DNA of 64,000 nucleotides from Cohaesibacter marisflavi (GCF_900115225.1 NZ_FOVR01000002.1:372001-436000); one strand, 5' to 3'; counted from the stretch's first letter, positions 8,777 through 18,175 are shown. Notes: generated by a model from the letters alone, not told the origin. Numbers and translations are program-made.

Positions 8777-9487
8777 ATGGATCAGATGTCAGACACGACC
8801 CCTGCCACGGCCTCCGCGGGGCACTTTGCTGTCCAGGAGGATCACGTCATCAAGACCGAGGGGCTCAGCAAGCATTTCAACACCGTGAAGGCGCTCGATC
8901 AGATCGATATCTCCATCTCCAAGGGCGAGTTCGTTTCCATCATGGGGCCGTCCGGTTCGGGCAAAACGACGCTGCTCAATATTCTTTCCTGCCTCGATGT
9001 TCCCACCGCAGGGCGTTATCTGCTGGATGGTACCAATGTCTCGGACATGTCCGAGGCAGACCGCGCCGTGGTACGACGCGAGAAAATCGGCCTTGTCTTC
9101 CAGCAATTCCATCTGATCCCCTATCTCAGCGCACTAGAGAATGTCATGCTGGCACAGCATTATCACAGCATCGCCGATGCGGGGGAGGCACAGGCAATTT
9201 TGGAATCCGTGGGCTTGGGCGGCCGCGCCAGTCATCTGCCCTCGCAACTTTCCGGCGGCGAGCAGCAAAGGGTCTGTGTGGCGCGCGCTCTGGTCAACGA
9301 GCCCGCCATCATTTTTGCTGATGAGCCGACGGGGAACCTTGATGAAGAAAACGAAGCGTTGATTATCGATCTTTTCAAACGTCTCAACAAGGATGGCCGA
9401 ACCATTGCGCTGGTCACCCATAACCCTGAAATAGGAGCCATGGCCGACAGGACTATCCGTCTGCGCCATGGGCATCTGGAGAGCTGA
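8777..9487 (+). CDS. ABC transporter ATP-binding protein, LolD/MacB type
   Basis: A 236-residue ATPase with complete motifs: Walker A GPSGSGKTT, Q-loop VFQQFHLIPYLSALEN, signature LSGGEQQR, Walker B AIIFADEPTGNLD and the switch His in VTHN. The sequence groups with LolD/MacB ATPases, which pair with FtsX-like permeases as found just upstream. The first 25 residues precede the core and show no motif. It equals cj1663 in the Campylobacter operon, where the ABC part aids growth under iron limitation by an unknown mechanism. Confidence 0.9.
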   Translation: MDQMSDTTPATASAGHFAVQEDHVIKTEGLSKHFNTVKALDQIDISISKGEFVSIMGPSGSGKTTLLNILSCLDVPTAGRYLLDGTNVSDMSEADRAVVRREKIGLVFQQFHLIPYLSALENVMLAQHYHSIADAGEAQAILESVGLGGRASHLPSQLSGGEQQRVCVARALVNEPAIIFADEPTGNLDEENEALIIDLFKRLNKDGRTIALVTHNPEIGAMADRTIRLRHGHLES

Positions 9488-9494
9488 GATCACC

Positions 9495-9980
9495 ATGACA
9501 CGCATCATTTCCGCATTATTGTTGAGTTTGCTGGTTTTGGCGGGATGTCAGGATAACGAGCCTGTGCGCGTGGGCGCGCCCGCACCCGCTATTTCAGCCA
9601 TGACACCAGATGGAGAGCCGGTGGCTCTGGCCTCTCTGGAAGGCAAGGTGGTTTTCGTGAATTTCTGGTGGGCAGGCTGTGGCCCCTGTCTGGCCGAGAT
9701 GCCCGCTATTGATGAAGCCTACCACGCAATCGGGGATCAGGATTTCTCTGTCTTTGCTGTCAATTTCGGGCAGAGCCCTGAGGTGATCAGAAATATCAAC
9801 CGAAGACTGAAGGTCAGCTATCCGCTGCTGTCCGATCAGCTAAAGATTGCCTCTACCCGATATGGTGTGCAGGCCGCACCGACATCCTTTTTGATTGATC
9901 GAAAGGGTGTTCTGCAAGAAGTCATTTATGGTCCGCTGACCAGAGAACAGCTGGAGCAGAAAGTCCAAAGGCTCTTATGA
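9495..9980 (+). CDS. TlpA-like thioredoxin-fold lipoprotein
   Basis: A 161-residue lipoprotein: signal with lipobox LVLAGC (lipidated Cys18), then a thioredoxin-fold domain with the redox motif WAGCGPC (Cys62, Cys65) and the cis-Pro region APTSFLID. TlpA/ResA relatives reduce periplasmic disulfides. The C. jejuni P19 operon also ends in thioredoxin-like genes, so it may reduce the cysteines of the DUF2318 protein (inference). I prefer ATG 9495 over an upstream in-frame ATG at 9468, because the latter would put charged residues before the signal and lies inside the ATPase gene. Confidence 0.85.
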   Translation: MTRIISALLLSLLVLAGCQDNEPVRVGAPAPAISAMTPDGEPVALASLEGKVVFVNFWWAGCGPCLAEMPAIDEAYHAIGDQDFSVFAVNFGQSPEVIRNINRRLKVSYPLLSDQLKIASTRYGVQAAPTSFLIDRKGVLQEVIYGPLTREQLEQKVQRLL

Positions 9981-9992
9981 GCATTAAAACGA

Positions 9993-10015
9993 GGGAGCCT
10001 TAGGGCTCCCTTTGA
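9993..10015. terminator. Bidirectional terminator between tlpA-like and cytochrome c genes
   Basis: GGGAGCC (9993-9999) pairs with GGCTCCC (10004-10010) around a four-base loop. The plus strand continues into TTTG, and the minus strand into GTTTTAAT, so it can serve both convergent genes. The TAA stop of the cytochrome gene lies in the loop. Confidence 0.7.
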
Positions 10016-10326
10016 GTCGCATATGCAGCCAGCGCTTCGATCTGCTCACCTGTCAGTCCAGACTTCATCCGCTCCTTCATAGTCTTGGCAGGTAAGCCCA
10101 ACTGATAGGGCTGCAAAGTCTCTTCTATCTGGGCGGCTGTCATATCGGTTAACTTGCGGCTCCGGCCCAGAGCCTTTTTCTCTCCTCGTTCTCCATGACA
10201 ATTGGCGCACCGGTCTGCATAGAGCTGTGCACCCTGATCAAGTGCGCCGGACTGCGCACCCGTTACGAAGGATGCCAAAAGAACAAGCACAAGGCTACCG
10301 GATTTGACCAGAGGTAAGCAGTACAT
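10000..10326 (-). CDS. Small class I c-type cytochrome
   Basis: A 108-residue exported cytochrome c: hydrophobic signal to about residue 25 (VTGAQSGA), haem attachment motif CANCH (Cys40, Cys43, His44), and Met83 or Met87 as likely distal ligand in PAKTMKERMKSG. It is monohaem, soluble after cleavage. It converges on the iron operon and is not part of it; a functional link through periplasmic electron transfer is only a guess. The sugar operon to its right ends at its own terminator, so this gene is probably transcribed alone. Confidence 0.85.
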   Translation of the reverse strand: MYCLPLVKSGSLVLVLLASFVTGAQSGALDQGAQLYADRCANCHGERGEKKALGRSRKLTDMTAAQIEETLQPYQLGLPAKTMKERMKSGLTGEQIEALAAYATQREP

Positions 10327-10429
10327 AAAAGTCCATTTTCCATTGATTTTACATAAGATTAGCAGATCAATGGTGCCATGTTGTCAGCTCCTTTTCAAAG
10401 GCTTCATTGCGTTTTGCACTCGTTCTTTC

Positions 10430-10463
10430 AAAAAAACGGGAGACGTGCCGACCACGTCTCCCG
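10430..10463 (-). terminator. Rho-independent terminator of the rhamnoside operon
   Basis: CGGGAGACGTG (10437-10447) pairs perfectly with CACGTCTCCCG (10453-10463) around a five-base loop. On the minus strand the stem is followed by seven T residues. It lies 30 bases past the isomerase-like gene and closes the five-gene minus-strand operon. Confidence 0.85.
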
Positions 10464-10492
10464 CTTTGTTTGATTATGCAATATCTGACCGA

Positions 10493-12133
10493 TCAGAGCA
10501 TGTCTTTGGCAGTGCCTGCGATCTTCACCTTGATGCCTTGCGTCAGGGCTTGGGCGACAAAGGCCTTCAGAACATAGGCCAGTTTGTCTTCCGGCACATA
10601 GGCAATCGTGATGTGGTTGGACTGGTGCCCAGCCATCAGATCATCCCGGCCCAAGCCGTCAAGAGTGGCGTTCATCAGCGGCCATTCGGCGTTGGTTGCC
10701 TGACTGCGGCGGGTCCATTCGGCTTCTGGCAGTTCATGGGCCATGCCGGTGCCGATATGCATGAAGACATCGGTGCCTTCATAATGGGCGCGCGCCCAAA
10801 CGAAGGTGCCTGCCTTGCCTTGACCGGCGATGGTTGAACCGCCCTTGGGGAAGAACATGGCTGGCTGGCGATAGCCTTTGGAGCCAGCGATGCCGCCCTT
10901 GATATGCTCGAACGGAACAGCGCCGGAAATTTCGAAGTCCCAGTAGAAAGTGCCTTCATATTCGCTGCCCCAGCGGACATCATGCAGGGTCGTTTCGGAT
11001 GGCAGCCCCATGGCATCGAGCAGACGGAACAGCATGGCCTGTGGAATGGCGGTGCCCATGTCCACTTCGTTGATGCACGGGATCGGTTTACCTTCGCAGA
11101 TGATAGAGCCGTCTTCGTCCGGGATCGGGAAGCGTTCGGTGGAGCCGATGGCGCCTTCGGCAAAGTCAGAAGCTGCACAGCAATCCTTGAGACCCTGCTG
11201 ATATTGGACACCAACCGCAGTGAGACCGAAGCGGGTGACGATGCGTGCCATGGCGATCATCATGGCGCACTGTTCGAGCACCTGTTCTCGGGTCAGCTCG
11301 GTTGCGCTGTCGCTGCCCCACTGGAACTGCATGCCGCGATCTTCATAGAATTTGAGGCAGGCTTCGCGCAGCTCGGCGGGAACCTTTTCCATTTCGACCA
11401 GAAGGGCCGACTGGGAGAGGGATTCAAGCGGCATGCCGATGTCGGAGAGGGCTTTTACAGGGAAGAAGCCGTTCATCATACCCATGCAGAAGGTGTCATG
11501 CAGGCCAAGAATGGCCTTGTGCTTGAGGATATACTCACCAACCTTGATGCCATCCTGTCCGGCTTCGCTCTTCATCAATGGATGATCGGCTGTCACGTCG
11601 CTGAGATAGCTGGTGTCTTGATCAAGCTTGCCGTCTTTCAGCCATGTGGCCAGACCCTGCTTGAAGAAGTCATCCTCGCATTTTTCCGACCACAGACGGG
11701 AATAGGAAACTCCAAGAGAGGTCAGCGTGCCAGCCATGCAGAGCATGCCAACAAGACCCGGCCAAGTGCCATCGAAGTTCGCCATCAACAGGATCGGACC
11801 GCGATGCTTGGAAAGCGACGGTGCGATGTGATGGGAATATTGCCAAGCGGTCAGCAGAACGATCAGCGGTGCGTCCGGATCGATGCGGGAGAACAGCTCG
11901 GAGCCTTCCTTCTGGGAAGAAATGAAGCCGTGCTTGCGGTCTTCATGATAAGGGTGAGCGCGCTTCATTTTGTAGCCCTGCGCATTCAGCTCCTTTTCCA
12001 GCGCTTCGGAGAAGCTCTGGTAAACAGGCCAGCAAGGCACGTTGGCGCTTTCGCGCAGGTCGGCGTTGGTGACGACGAGGATTTCCTTGTCGCCAGCTGT
12101 GATCAGCTCGGCCGGTTCAGGCAATTTCAACAT
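10493..12133 (-). CDS. L-fucose/D-arabinose isomerase-like protein
   Basis: A 546-residue protein related to the L-fucose isomerase fold (E. coli FucI is about 590). Candidate metal ligands are Glu356 and Asp358 in CINEVDMG and a C-terminal His in AGHQSNHI (503 or 507), matching the Glu/Asp/His triad of FucI. It differs enough that substrate cannot be assigned; aldose-ketose isomerisation of a deoxy sugar or pentose is the natural guess. Its partner kinase lies 24 bases upstream in the same operon, so the pair may convert an aldose to a ketose phosphate. It is the last gene before the terminator. Confidence 0.7.
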   Translation of the reverse strand: MLKLPEPAELITAGDKEILVVTNADLRESANVPCWPVYQSFSEALEKELNAQGYKMKRAHPYHEDRKHGFISSQKEGSELFSRIDPDAPLIVLLTAWQYSHHIAPSLSKHRGPILLMANFDGTWPGLVGMLCMAGTLTSLGVSYSRLWSEKCEDDFFKQGLATWLKDGKLDQDTSYLSDVTADHPLMKSEAGQDGIKVGEYILKHKAILGLHDTFCMGMMNGFFPVKALSDIGMPLESLSQSALLVEMEKVPAELREACLKFYEDRGMQFQWGSDSATELTREQVLEQCAMMIAMARIVTRFGLTAVGVQYQQGLKDCCAASDFAEGAIGSTERFPIPDEDGSIICEGKPIPCINEVDMGTAIPQAMLFRLLDAMGLPSETTLHDVRWGSEYEGTFYWDFEISGAVPFEHIKGGIAGSKGYRQPAMFFPKGGSTIAGQGKAGTFVWARAHYEGTDVFMHIGTGMAHELPEAEWTRRSQATNAEWPLMNATLDGLGRDDLMAGHQSNHITIAYVPEDKLAYVLKAFVAQALTQGIKVKIAGTAKDML

Positions 12134-12157
12134 GGTTCAACTCCCGAATATTGCAAA

Positions 12158-13738
12158 TCAAAGGACCGGAGCCATCAGCGCATTGTGATGTTCGCGGTTT
12201 TCATAGAGATTGAGATAGACTTGATATTTTGCCGCATGGAAAGCGGCAGTAGATGGATCGGCCTTGACGCTGTCGCCCGGCTGGACGAGGGCTGCGCTTG
12301 CGGTCGGAATAGTTTCAAAGTCGCCTGATGCCACAGCACCTAGGATTGCGGCGCCGAGGGTGACAACATCCTCTTCACTGGCCATCTGGATTTCACGGCC
12401 GGTGATGTTGGCATATTCTCTCAGCCAGAGTGGGTTTTTGGTCGCCCCGCCACAAACATAAAGCGTTGTGATGGTATGCCCGGCCTTGCTCATTTCCTCG
12501 ATGATGTGACGCGTGCCATAGGCAACAGCCTGCAAGGTGGCCAGATAGAGCCGGGCCAACTGGTCACGGCCGGTTTCCAGCGTCAGGCCGGAGACGACAC
12601 CGCGTGCATGCGGGTTGGCGCGTGGAGAGCGGTTGCCATGATGGTCACCAAGAACATGAAGGGCAGCGGTCGGATTGGCTTCGCGGGCTTCAAGATCGGC
12701 GACCCACTCGTTGAGCAAAGCAATCGGATGCTTGTCAGCCGCTTTGGCTTCTTCCTGTAGCTGAGGCCATGCCTCGCACTGGTGAATGGACCATTCAACC
12801 AAAGAACCGGCAGCGCTCTGTCCCCCTTCGCCAAGCCAGAAGCCTGGCAGCATGGCGCCAAAATAGGGGCCCCAGACGCCGGGTACCATGACTGGATTCT
12901 GGTTGACGATCATGTGGCAGTTGGACGTACCGGAAATAAGGGCCAGACCGCCTTCGGGCTTGGCGCCAATGAGAGCCAGACCGCCAGCATGGGCATCGAT
13001 GATGCCAGCTGCTATGGTAATGCCTTGAGGCAAGCCCAGTTGCTCTGCGGCAGCTTTGCACAAAGTACCAGCGGCATCGCCCAGCGGCAGAACATCTGTC
13101 GGGACTTTGCCTGTCAGATCGCCAAGGCCCACAGCGTCAAGCATATCGGTGGGGAAACGCCCTTCGTGCGCCAGATAATTCCATTTGCAGGTCAATGTGC
13201 ATGTGCTGGCTGCATCCACTTCAGTGCAGCGCCAGACCAGATAATCTGCCAGATCATAAAAACGCCAGACGGCATCATAGCGATCCGGGAAATTGGTCTT
13301 CAGCCACAGGATCTTGGGCAGCTCCATTTCGATGGAAACCTCGCCGCCGACATATTTGAGCGCGTCGTGGCCGGTTGCATTGATTGCAGCGGTTTCCACA
13401 TCAGAGCGGTGGTCCATCCACATGATGATGTCTTGCTCGGCTTCTCCACTTTCGGAGACCGAAATGGAGGAGCCGTTTTTGTCAAGCGCAACCAGTGAGC
13501 AGGTCGCATCAAAGCCGATTGAGCGTACTTTCGTGGCGTCAATTCCTGCCTTCTCAACGGCTTCCCTGGTGGCTTCACAAATCATCGACCAAATATTGTC
13601 CGATGATTGCTCGACAAAATTGGCCTTGGGGTGAAACTGTTTGATAGCACGGGTCGCAAAGGCAAGACGGGTGCCCGTTGCGTCATACACTCCGGTTCGC
13701 GCGCTCGCAGAACCGACATCAATACCGATATAATACAT
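12158..13738 (-). CDS. FGGY-family pentulose kinase (D-ribulokinase-like)
   Basis: A 526-residue FGGY sugar kinase. Visible landmarks are the N-terminal phosphate loop YIGIDVGSASARTGVYD, WMDHRS in the sugar site, the catalytic Asp in GIIDAHAGG, the GTSNCHM adenosine loop and the C-terminal VCGGATKNPLW nucleotide motif. The pattern fits the TIGR01315 branch that includes the human FGGY D-ribulose kinase rather than xylulose, glycerol or rhamnulose kinases. It would phosphorylate the ketose made by the neighbouring isomerase-like protein. A 68-bp gap separates it from the rhamnosidase gene. ATG 13738 is preceded by GGGAGGAC on the coding strand. Confidence 0.8.
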   Translation of the reverse strand: MYYIGIDVGSASARTGVYDATGTRLAFATRAIKQFHPKANFVEQSSDNIWSMICEATREAVEKAGIDATKVRSIGFDATCSLVALDKNGSSISVSESGEAEQDIIMWMDHRSDVETAAINATGHDALKYVGGEVSIEMELPKILWLKTNFPDRYDAVWRFYDLADYLVWRCTEVDAASTCTLTCKWNYLAHEGRFPTDMLDAVGLGDLTGKVPTDVLPLGDAAGTLCKAAAEQLGLPQGITIAAGIIDAHAGGLALIGAKPEGGLALISGTSNCHMIVNQNPVMVPGVWGPYFGAMLPGFWLGEGGQSAAGSLVEWSIHQCEAWPQLQEEAKAADKHPIALLNEWVADLEAREANPTAALHVLGDHHGNRSPRANPHARGVVSGLTLETGRDQLARLYLATLQAVAYGTRHIIEEMSKAGHTITTLYVCGGATKNPLWLREYANITGREIQMASEEDVVTLGAAILGAVASGDFETIPTASAALVQPGDSVKADPSTAAFHAAKYQVYLNLYENREHHNALMAPVL

Positions 13739-13806
13739 AGATTGTCCTCCCAGACCCTTTCTTTGCCCCCAAGGCCTAGAAAGGTATCTATAGTGCTGAT
13801 TTCAAT

Positions 13807-16491
13807 TTATAGCGGGTAAGCCCGTATGACATGATGACCTGGTTCCAGCGTGAACTCGGAACCGAGATCGGACGTCATGTCCCCGGGAAGTGTCACCTTG
13901 GCGCTAACGCTTGGTGGCAGGGCAACCTCCCAGTGAATTTCATTCTCCTCAAAATGCCAGTTGCTCGTGATACGGCCGGTATGGGCATCGTGCGTTGCTT
14001 CAACAAATCCGATGCGTTTATCGAAAATTGGCCGCATGACGACAGAGCGGTAGCCGGGCGCGCTTTTATTCCAGTCAATGCCGGCAAGGCGCGACCAGAT
14101 CCATTCGCCAACCGAGCCGTAAGCATAGTGGTTGAAGCTGTTCATGGCCTTGCTCTGGAAGCCTTTTTCCTCAGTCCAGCCGTCCCAGCGTTCCCAAATG
14201 GATGTGGCGCCGTGCTTGATGGAAAAGCCCCAGCTTGGATATGTGTCTTTCAGCAGAAGCGAAACGGCCAGTTCCTCTGCGCCATTGTCGCTGAGCACAG
14301 GGCAAAGATGCCGCACGCCCAGAAAGCCGGTTTGCAGATGTCCGCCAGCCTGCTCGATCAGCTCTACCAGGCGCTGCGCTGCGCGTTCTGTGGCTTCTTC
14401 AGGTAAGATGTCGAAATCAAGGGCGAGAAGGTAGGCGGTCTGCGTGTCGCCCTTCAATCGGCCATCTTCTGCCAGAAAGGCTTTTGTAAAGGCTGCCCGC
14501 AAGCGCGTGCCAAGTGCGATCCATGGCACGGCCTCTCGCTCCAGTGCCGCCGCGATATCAACCATCAGGTCTGCGATATAGATCCAATAGGCTGTGTTGA
14601 CCAACTCACGATCTGTCGCCGGCCCAACGCTGAGCCAGTCACCATAGTTGTTGTGAACCTGATTGCGCCGAATGCCATCGGGGTTGCATCGCTCGATATA
14701 GTCCATCCAGCTGACGAAAGGCTGCCAGCAGCGATTCAGCAAGTCCTTGTCGCCATAGCGCTGGTAATGCATCCAACCCATGATGATCGGAGCATCCCCC
14801 CAAGCGGGTGCGCCCGGCTGCGGCGTCAGCCGATAAGGATTGAGCGGTTTGGTTGGCGCGACGTCGGGGAAGACACCCTCATCCGACTGGCCGTCGATCA
14901 GATCTTCCATCCACTTGGTCAGAAAGGCCGAGATATCCATGAAATAGCCGGCCGTACGCCAGAAAACCTGCGCATCCGCCGCCCAGCCATAGCGCTCGTC
15001 GCGCTGGGGGCAATCTGTGGGAACAGAGAGAAAATTGTCTCTCTGGCTCCAGAAGATGTTGGACAAAAGCTGATTGACCATCGGGTGGCCGGTTTTCATT
15101 TGGCCAACAACCGGCGTGTCCGTCTGGATGGCGATTGCGGTCAGCTCGGGTTGGGCATAGGTTTCTCCTTCGACGGTGAGTTCCACATACTGGAAACCGT
15201 GGAAGGTGAATTTGGGGTGGAAAATCTCGTTGCCCTTGCCGCTGGCAATATAAATATCTTCCGACACGGCATAGCGCAGATTCTCAGTATAGAGCCTGCC
15301 TTCTGCATCGAGCATCTCGCCATGGCGCAACAGGAAGCGGGTGCCTTCGGGGGCTTCCACATGCATTTCGACATAGCCTGTCAGATTCTGGCCAAAGTCA
15401 AAGATGGTCGTCTGCGTGCCTTGAACAAACAGGGATTTGGGCTCTAACCGTGCGACTTCTCGGGCTGGTTGGCTGCGCGACGCATCGATTTTTGGTAAGC
15501 CCGGTTCGGGAATGATTTCTTCCACCGGTTGCCAATAGGTCGTGTCGATGCCGCACTGACACCAGCCCTCCAGCTCCAATCGGGCGTCAACCATTTCTCC
15601 GGCCAGAAAATCGGAATAGCAAATTGGTCCCTGTCGGGTCATCCAGTTTTCGTCGGAAATGATCGTCTCGATGCGTCCGTCCGCATATTCCAGTTGAAGC
15701 TGGCACAGGAAAGCAGGGCGACCGCCATAATGGTTGCCAGCGCGGCGTTGATTATGTCCGATTCGGCCCGAATACCAGCCTTCTCCGATGATTGCGCCAA
15801 GGCAGTTTTCGCCGGCGTTGAGCTGATCGGTCACGTCGTGGGTCTGGTATTCGACGCGAGTGTGATAGTCCGTCCAGCCGGGGGCCATGACATCTTCGCC
15901 GATGCGCACACCATTGATATAGAATTCATAAAGGCCAAGCGCGGAAAGATAGGCCGTGGCACGCACGGGACGGTCCGATAGGGCGATCTCGCGGCGCAAA
16001 TAGTCTGCGGGGCGGGCCTGAAAGCGATTATCGTACAGATTGTCTTGCGGCACATCCCGTCCGGCAGGCAACACGAAATAGCGCCCGATCCAGTGAGCCT
16101 GCCACTGATCCTCCGCTAGACCTGTGAATAGCTCTGCCGGTTCGGCCAAAGCACCGGGTTTGTCGTCTTGATCCCAAACCTGAACGCTCCACCAAAGATG
16201 GGCGTCTGGCGGGAAAATCAGTGTCTCATCGGCATAAACGAAATTGTCTTCCCCGACGCATTTGCCCGAATCCCAGAAGAGGTCGCCACCTTCGCGCACG
16301 CTCTTTTCAGATTGGCCGATAACAAGTCGCCATGCTGTCTGGTGCGAAGGGCTCTGAGCCGAATGTGCACACTCAAGCGCCCAGCCGAAGAATGGCGGGC
16401 GGCTGTTCAACCCTGACACGCGCGCGAGATGCTGGCATCGCAGGTTTGTGGCAAGCAGCGATCCGTCTTGCCCGATAATTGGTAAAGTCAC
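13807..16491 (-). CDS. GH78 alpha-L-rhamnosidase, cytoplasmic
   Basis: An 894-residue glycoside hydrolase of family 78. Domain order follows the family: N-terminal beta domains with the W..KWIGR-like and LYEFYINGVRIGEDVMAPGWTDY segments, then the (alpha/alpha)6 catalytic domain with the hallmark DCPQRDERYGWAADAQVF near residues 495-510, which carries acidic active-site residues, and a C-terminal beta domain. There is no signal peptide, so the enzyme acts on imported rhamnosides. The start is GTG 16491, directly abutting the TAG of the upstream GntR gene, so translation is coupled. It releases L-rhamnose from terminal alpha-rhamnosides. Confidence 0.88.
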   Translation of the reverse strand: MTLPIIGQDGSLLATNLRCQHLARVSGLNSRPPFFGWALECAHSAQSPSHQTAWRLVIGQSEKSVREGGDLFWDSGKCVGEDNFVYADETLIFPPDAHLWWSVQVWDQDDKPGALAEPAELFTGLAEDQWQAHWIGRYFVLPAGRDVPQDNLYDNRFQARPADYLRREIALSDRPVRATAYLSALGLYEFYINGVRIGEDVMAPGWTDYHTRVEYQTHDVTDQLNAGENCLGAIIGEGWYSGRIGHNQRRAGNHYGGRPAFLCQLQLEYADGRIETIISDENWMTRQGPICYSDFLAGEMVDARLELEGWCQCGIDTTYWQPVEEIIPEPGLPKIDASRSQPAREVARLEPKSLFVQGTQTTIFDFGQNLTGYVEMHVEAPEGTRFLLRHGEMLDAEGRLYTENLRYAVSEDIYIASGKGNEIFHPKFTFHGFQYVELTVEGETYAQPELTAIAIQTDTPVVGQMKTGHPMVNQLLSNIFWSQRDNFLSVPTDCPQRDERYGWAADAQVFWRTAGYFMDISAFLTKWMEDLIDGQSDEGVFPDVAPTKPLNPYRLTPQPGAPAWGDAPIIMGWMHYQRYGDKDLLNRCWQPFVSWMDYIERCNPDGIRRNQVHNNYGDWLSVGPATDRELVNTAYWIYIADLMVDIAAALEREAVPWIALGTRLRAAFTKAFLAEDGRLKGDTQTAYLLALDFDILPEEATERAAQRLVELIEQAGGHLQTGFLGVRHLCPVLSDNGAEELAVSLLLKDTYPSWGFSIKHGATSIWERWDGWTEEKGFQSKAMNSFNHYAYGSVGEWIWSRLAGIDWNKSAPGYRSVVMRPIFDKRIGFVEATHDAHTGRITSNWHFEENEIHWEVALPPSVSAKVTLPGDMTSDLGSEFTLEPGHHVIRAYPL

Positions 16492-17172
16492 CTAAAGCTC
16501 CGTCGCCCTCTGTCGAGCATGAGAGATGTGAATATCCATCGCCTCAATGGCAGCCGCTGTGTCGCGCTTGGCGATGGCGTCAATAATAGCCAGGTGGTCG
16601 GTGAAGGTGTGAGGCAACAGCAGTTCGGTCAAGCTGATTCGATCGTGGCGGATCAACCTGATGCGGATTGCGTTGATATTGTAGGCCTGAATGAGAATCT
16701 CATTGTTGGTCAGGCGGATCAATATATTGTGGAAATCAGTGTCGATCTGCTGCCCACGTTTCAAAACGGCCTCGGAAAGCCCGGTCTCCACAGCTTTTAC
16801 AATGTTGAGATGGGCTTGGCGCTGCTCTTCGAGAACGCTATCCGGCATCTTCTTGACCGCATGCATGACCGCTTCGCGCTCTAGAGCCGCGCGCATCTGG
16901 AATGCATCGCGTATCATCGGAAGATCAATGGCCGTGATCTGGATTCCTCGCTGGGGAACGACGGTTATAAGACCTTCCGATTCCAGACGTGGTAGCAGTT
17001 CGCGCAATGCGCCAATCGACAAATTCATTAGCTTGACCAGATCCTTCTGGCTAACAAGCTGACCGGATTTCAACTTGCCATCAAAGAGGGCAGCCTGAAA
17101 GAGTTCATAGGCTGTTTCCTTGACACTGCGAGAAGTATCGGCGTGTTCTGTCATCGCGCGACCTGCTATCAC
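16492..17172 (-). CDS. GntR-family regulator, FadR (FCD) subfamily
   Basis: A 226-residue regulator. Residues about 17-80 form the GntR winged helix (LKSGQLVSQKDLVKLMNLSIGALRELLPRLESEGLI) and about 90-220 the all-helical FCD ligand domain with its metal-ligand pattern (DTDFHNILIRLTNN, HLAIIDAI, MDIHISHA). Such proteins usually repress a carbohydrate or acid operon until the ligand binds. It lies inside the operon it probably controls. I chose GTG 17172, 7 bases after AAGGAAA; ATG 17154 with AGG upstream is an alternative that removes six residues. Confidence 0.85.
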   Translation of the reverse strand: MIAGRAMTEHADTSRSVKETAYELFQAALFDGKLKSGQLVSQKDLVKLMNLSIGALRELLPRLESEGLITVVPQRGIQITAIDLPMIRDAFQMRAALEREAVMHAVKKMPDSVLEEQRQAHLNIVKAVETGLSEAVLKRGQQIDTDFHNILIRLTNNEILIQAYNINAIRIRLIRHDRISLTELLLPHTFTDHLAIIDAIAKRDTAAAIEAMDIHISHARQRATEL

Positions 17173-17198
17173 TTCAATTTCCTTTCACCACGGCGTTT

Positions 17199-18095
17199 CT
17201 ATAGAGCCTTTTCAGCCTCCGCCAATGCAGCTTCAATGGCTGCCAACTTGTCGGAAGACAGGGGCTCCATAGGGGGCATGGTGCGAGCGAAAGCAGGGTT
17301 GCCATAAACCTTGGCCATCAAAGCTTTCAGCACATTCAGACCACCATTTCCGTCCACTGTCTCAATACGCATTGTGGCGCGTTTCACGAAGCCTTCCGAA
17401 ACGCCACCAAGATACAGCTGCACGCAGTCCTTTGCAAACGGGTTTGTCATGCCGCCGATCATGCCTGCGCCACCGGCCTCCACCATGTCGCGCAGAATTG
17501 CGTCGCTGCCGGTGAAAATGGAAAGCTCAGGGAATGCCTTGATCAGTTCAAGACCACCGGGCAGATCGCCCGTGGAGTCCTTAATGCCAACCACAAGAGA
17601 CCCGATGCGTTTCTGAACGGCCTTGACCTGCTCAACGCTGAACGGAATGCCGCTGAAATGCGGGAAATTGTAAAGAACGATGTCGAGGCCGGGGTTGCCC
17701 GCTTTCTTGACAAGGGCTTCATAATAATCCGCAACGCCTTCTACTCCGGCACTGCGGTAGTAGAACGGTGGAATAATGAGGGCCGCCCGACATCCCAGCT
17801 TGTGGGCTTCCACATACATGGAAACAGCGTCATCAAGTGATGATGTCATAACGCCAGGGATCTGGCGTGACATATCCGCGCCCATGTCGGCGAGTTTGCG
17901 CAGCGCTTCAAGCTTTTGGCGCACCGACAACGAGGGCCCTTCCCCTGTTGTTCCAAAAACGGACGTATAGGCACACCCAGCTTCAAGCAGGGCATCGCAA
18001 TGCCGTTTCAGTTGTTCGATATCTACTTCATAATCCTCGGTGAACGGCGTAATCGCCGCGCCGACGACACCCTTAAGGTCGGAATTTTCCAACAT
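17199..18095 (-). CDS. DapA-family class I aldolase/lyase
   Basis: A 298-residue TIM-barrel protein of the dihydrodipicolinate synthase / N-acetylneuraminate lyase family. It retains the substrate loop GTTGEG (48-53), Tyr142 in YNFPH and the Schiff-base Lys172 in GIKDSTGD. The sequence is not a housekeeping DapA and lies at the head of a sugar operon, so it likely cleaves or forms a 2-keto-3-deoxy sugar acid; the exact substrate is unknown. It is divergent from the TRAP transporter and 26 bases before the GntR gene. GGGAGG precedes ATG 18095. Confidence 0.8.
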   Translation of the reverse strand: MLENSDLKGVVGAAITPFTEDYEVDIEQLKRHCDALLEAGCAYTSVFGTTGEGPSLSVRQKLEALRKLADMGADMSRQIPGVMTSSLDDAVSMYVEAHKLGCRAALIIPPFYYRSAGVEGVADYYEALVKKAGNPGLDIVLYNFPHFSGIPFSVEQVKAVQKRIGSLVVGIKDSTGDLPGGLELIKAFPELSIFTGSDAILRDMVEAGGAGMIGGMTNPFAKDCVQLYLGGVSEGFVKRATMRIETVDGNGGLNVLKALMAKVYGNPAFARTMPPMEPLSSDKLAAIEAALAEAEKAL

Positions 18096-18132
18096 CAGGT
18101 GCAGCCTCCCATAAAAATTTCAGTCGAATGTA

Positions 18133-18175
18133 GTATACTCGATTTGATAACTGATACAATAAGTGTTAATATCAG
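18133..18175. promoter_or_regulatory. Candidate operator between aldolase and TRAP operons
   Basis: In the 188-bp divergent region, CTGATA (18151-18156) and TATCAG (18170-18175) form an inverted repeat separated by 13 bases, and a GTATAC palindrome lies at 18133-18138. GTATAC cores occur in sites of several FCD-type GntR regulators, and such a regulator is encoded in the operon. The assignment is inference. Confidence 0.35.

Noticed and set aside
2006-9980. EfeUOB or FtrABCD iron system
   Set aside because: No EfeO, EfeB, cupredoxin or ferredoxin-type gene; the order with DUF2318, two FtsX-like permeases, ATPase and thioredoxin matches the P19 type.
10904-12328. A 474-codon plus-strand frame opposite the isomerase-like gene
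   Set aside because: Shadow frame; no ribosome site and composition of a reversed coding strand.
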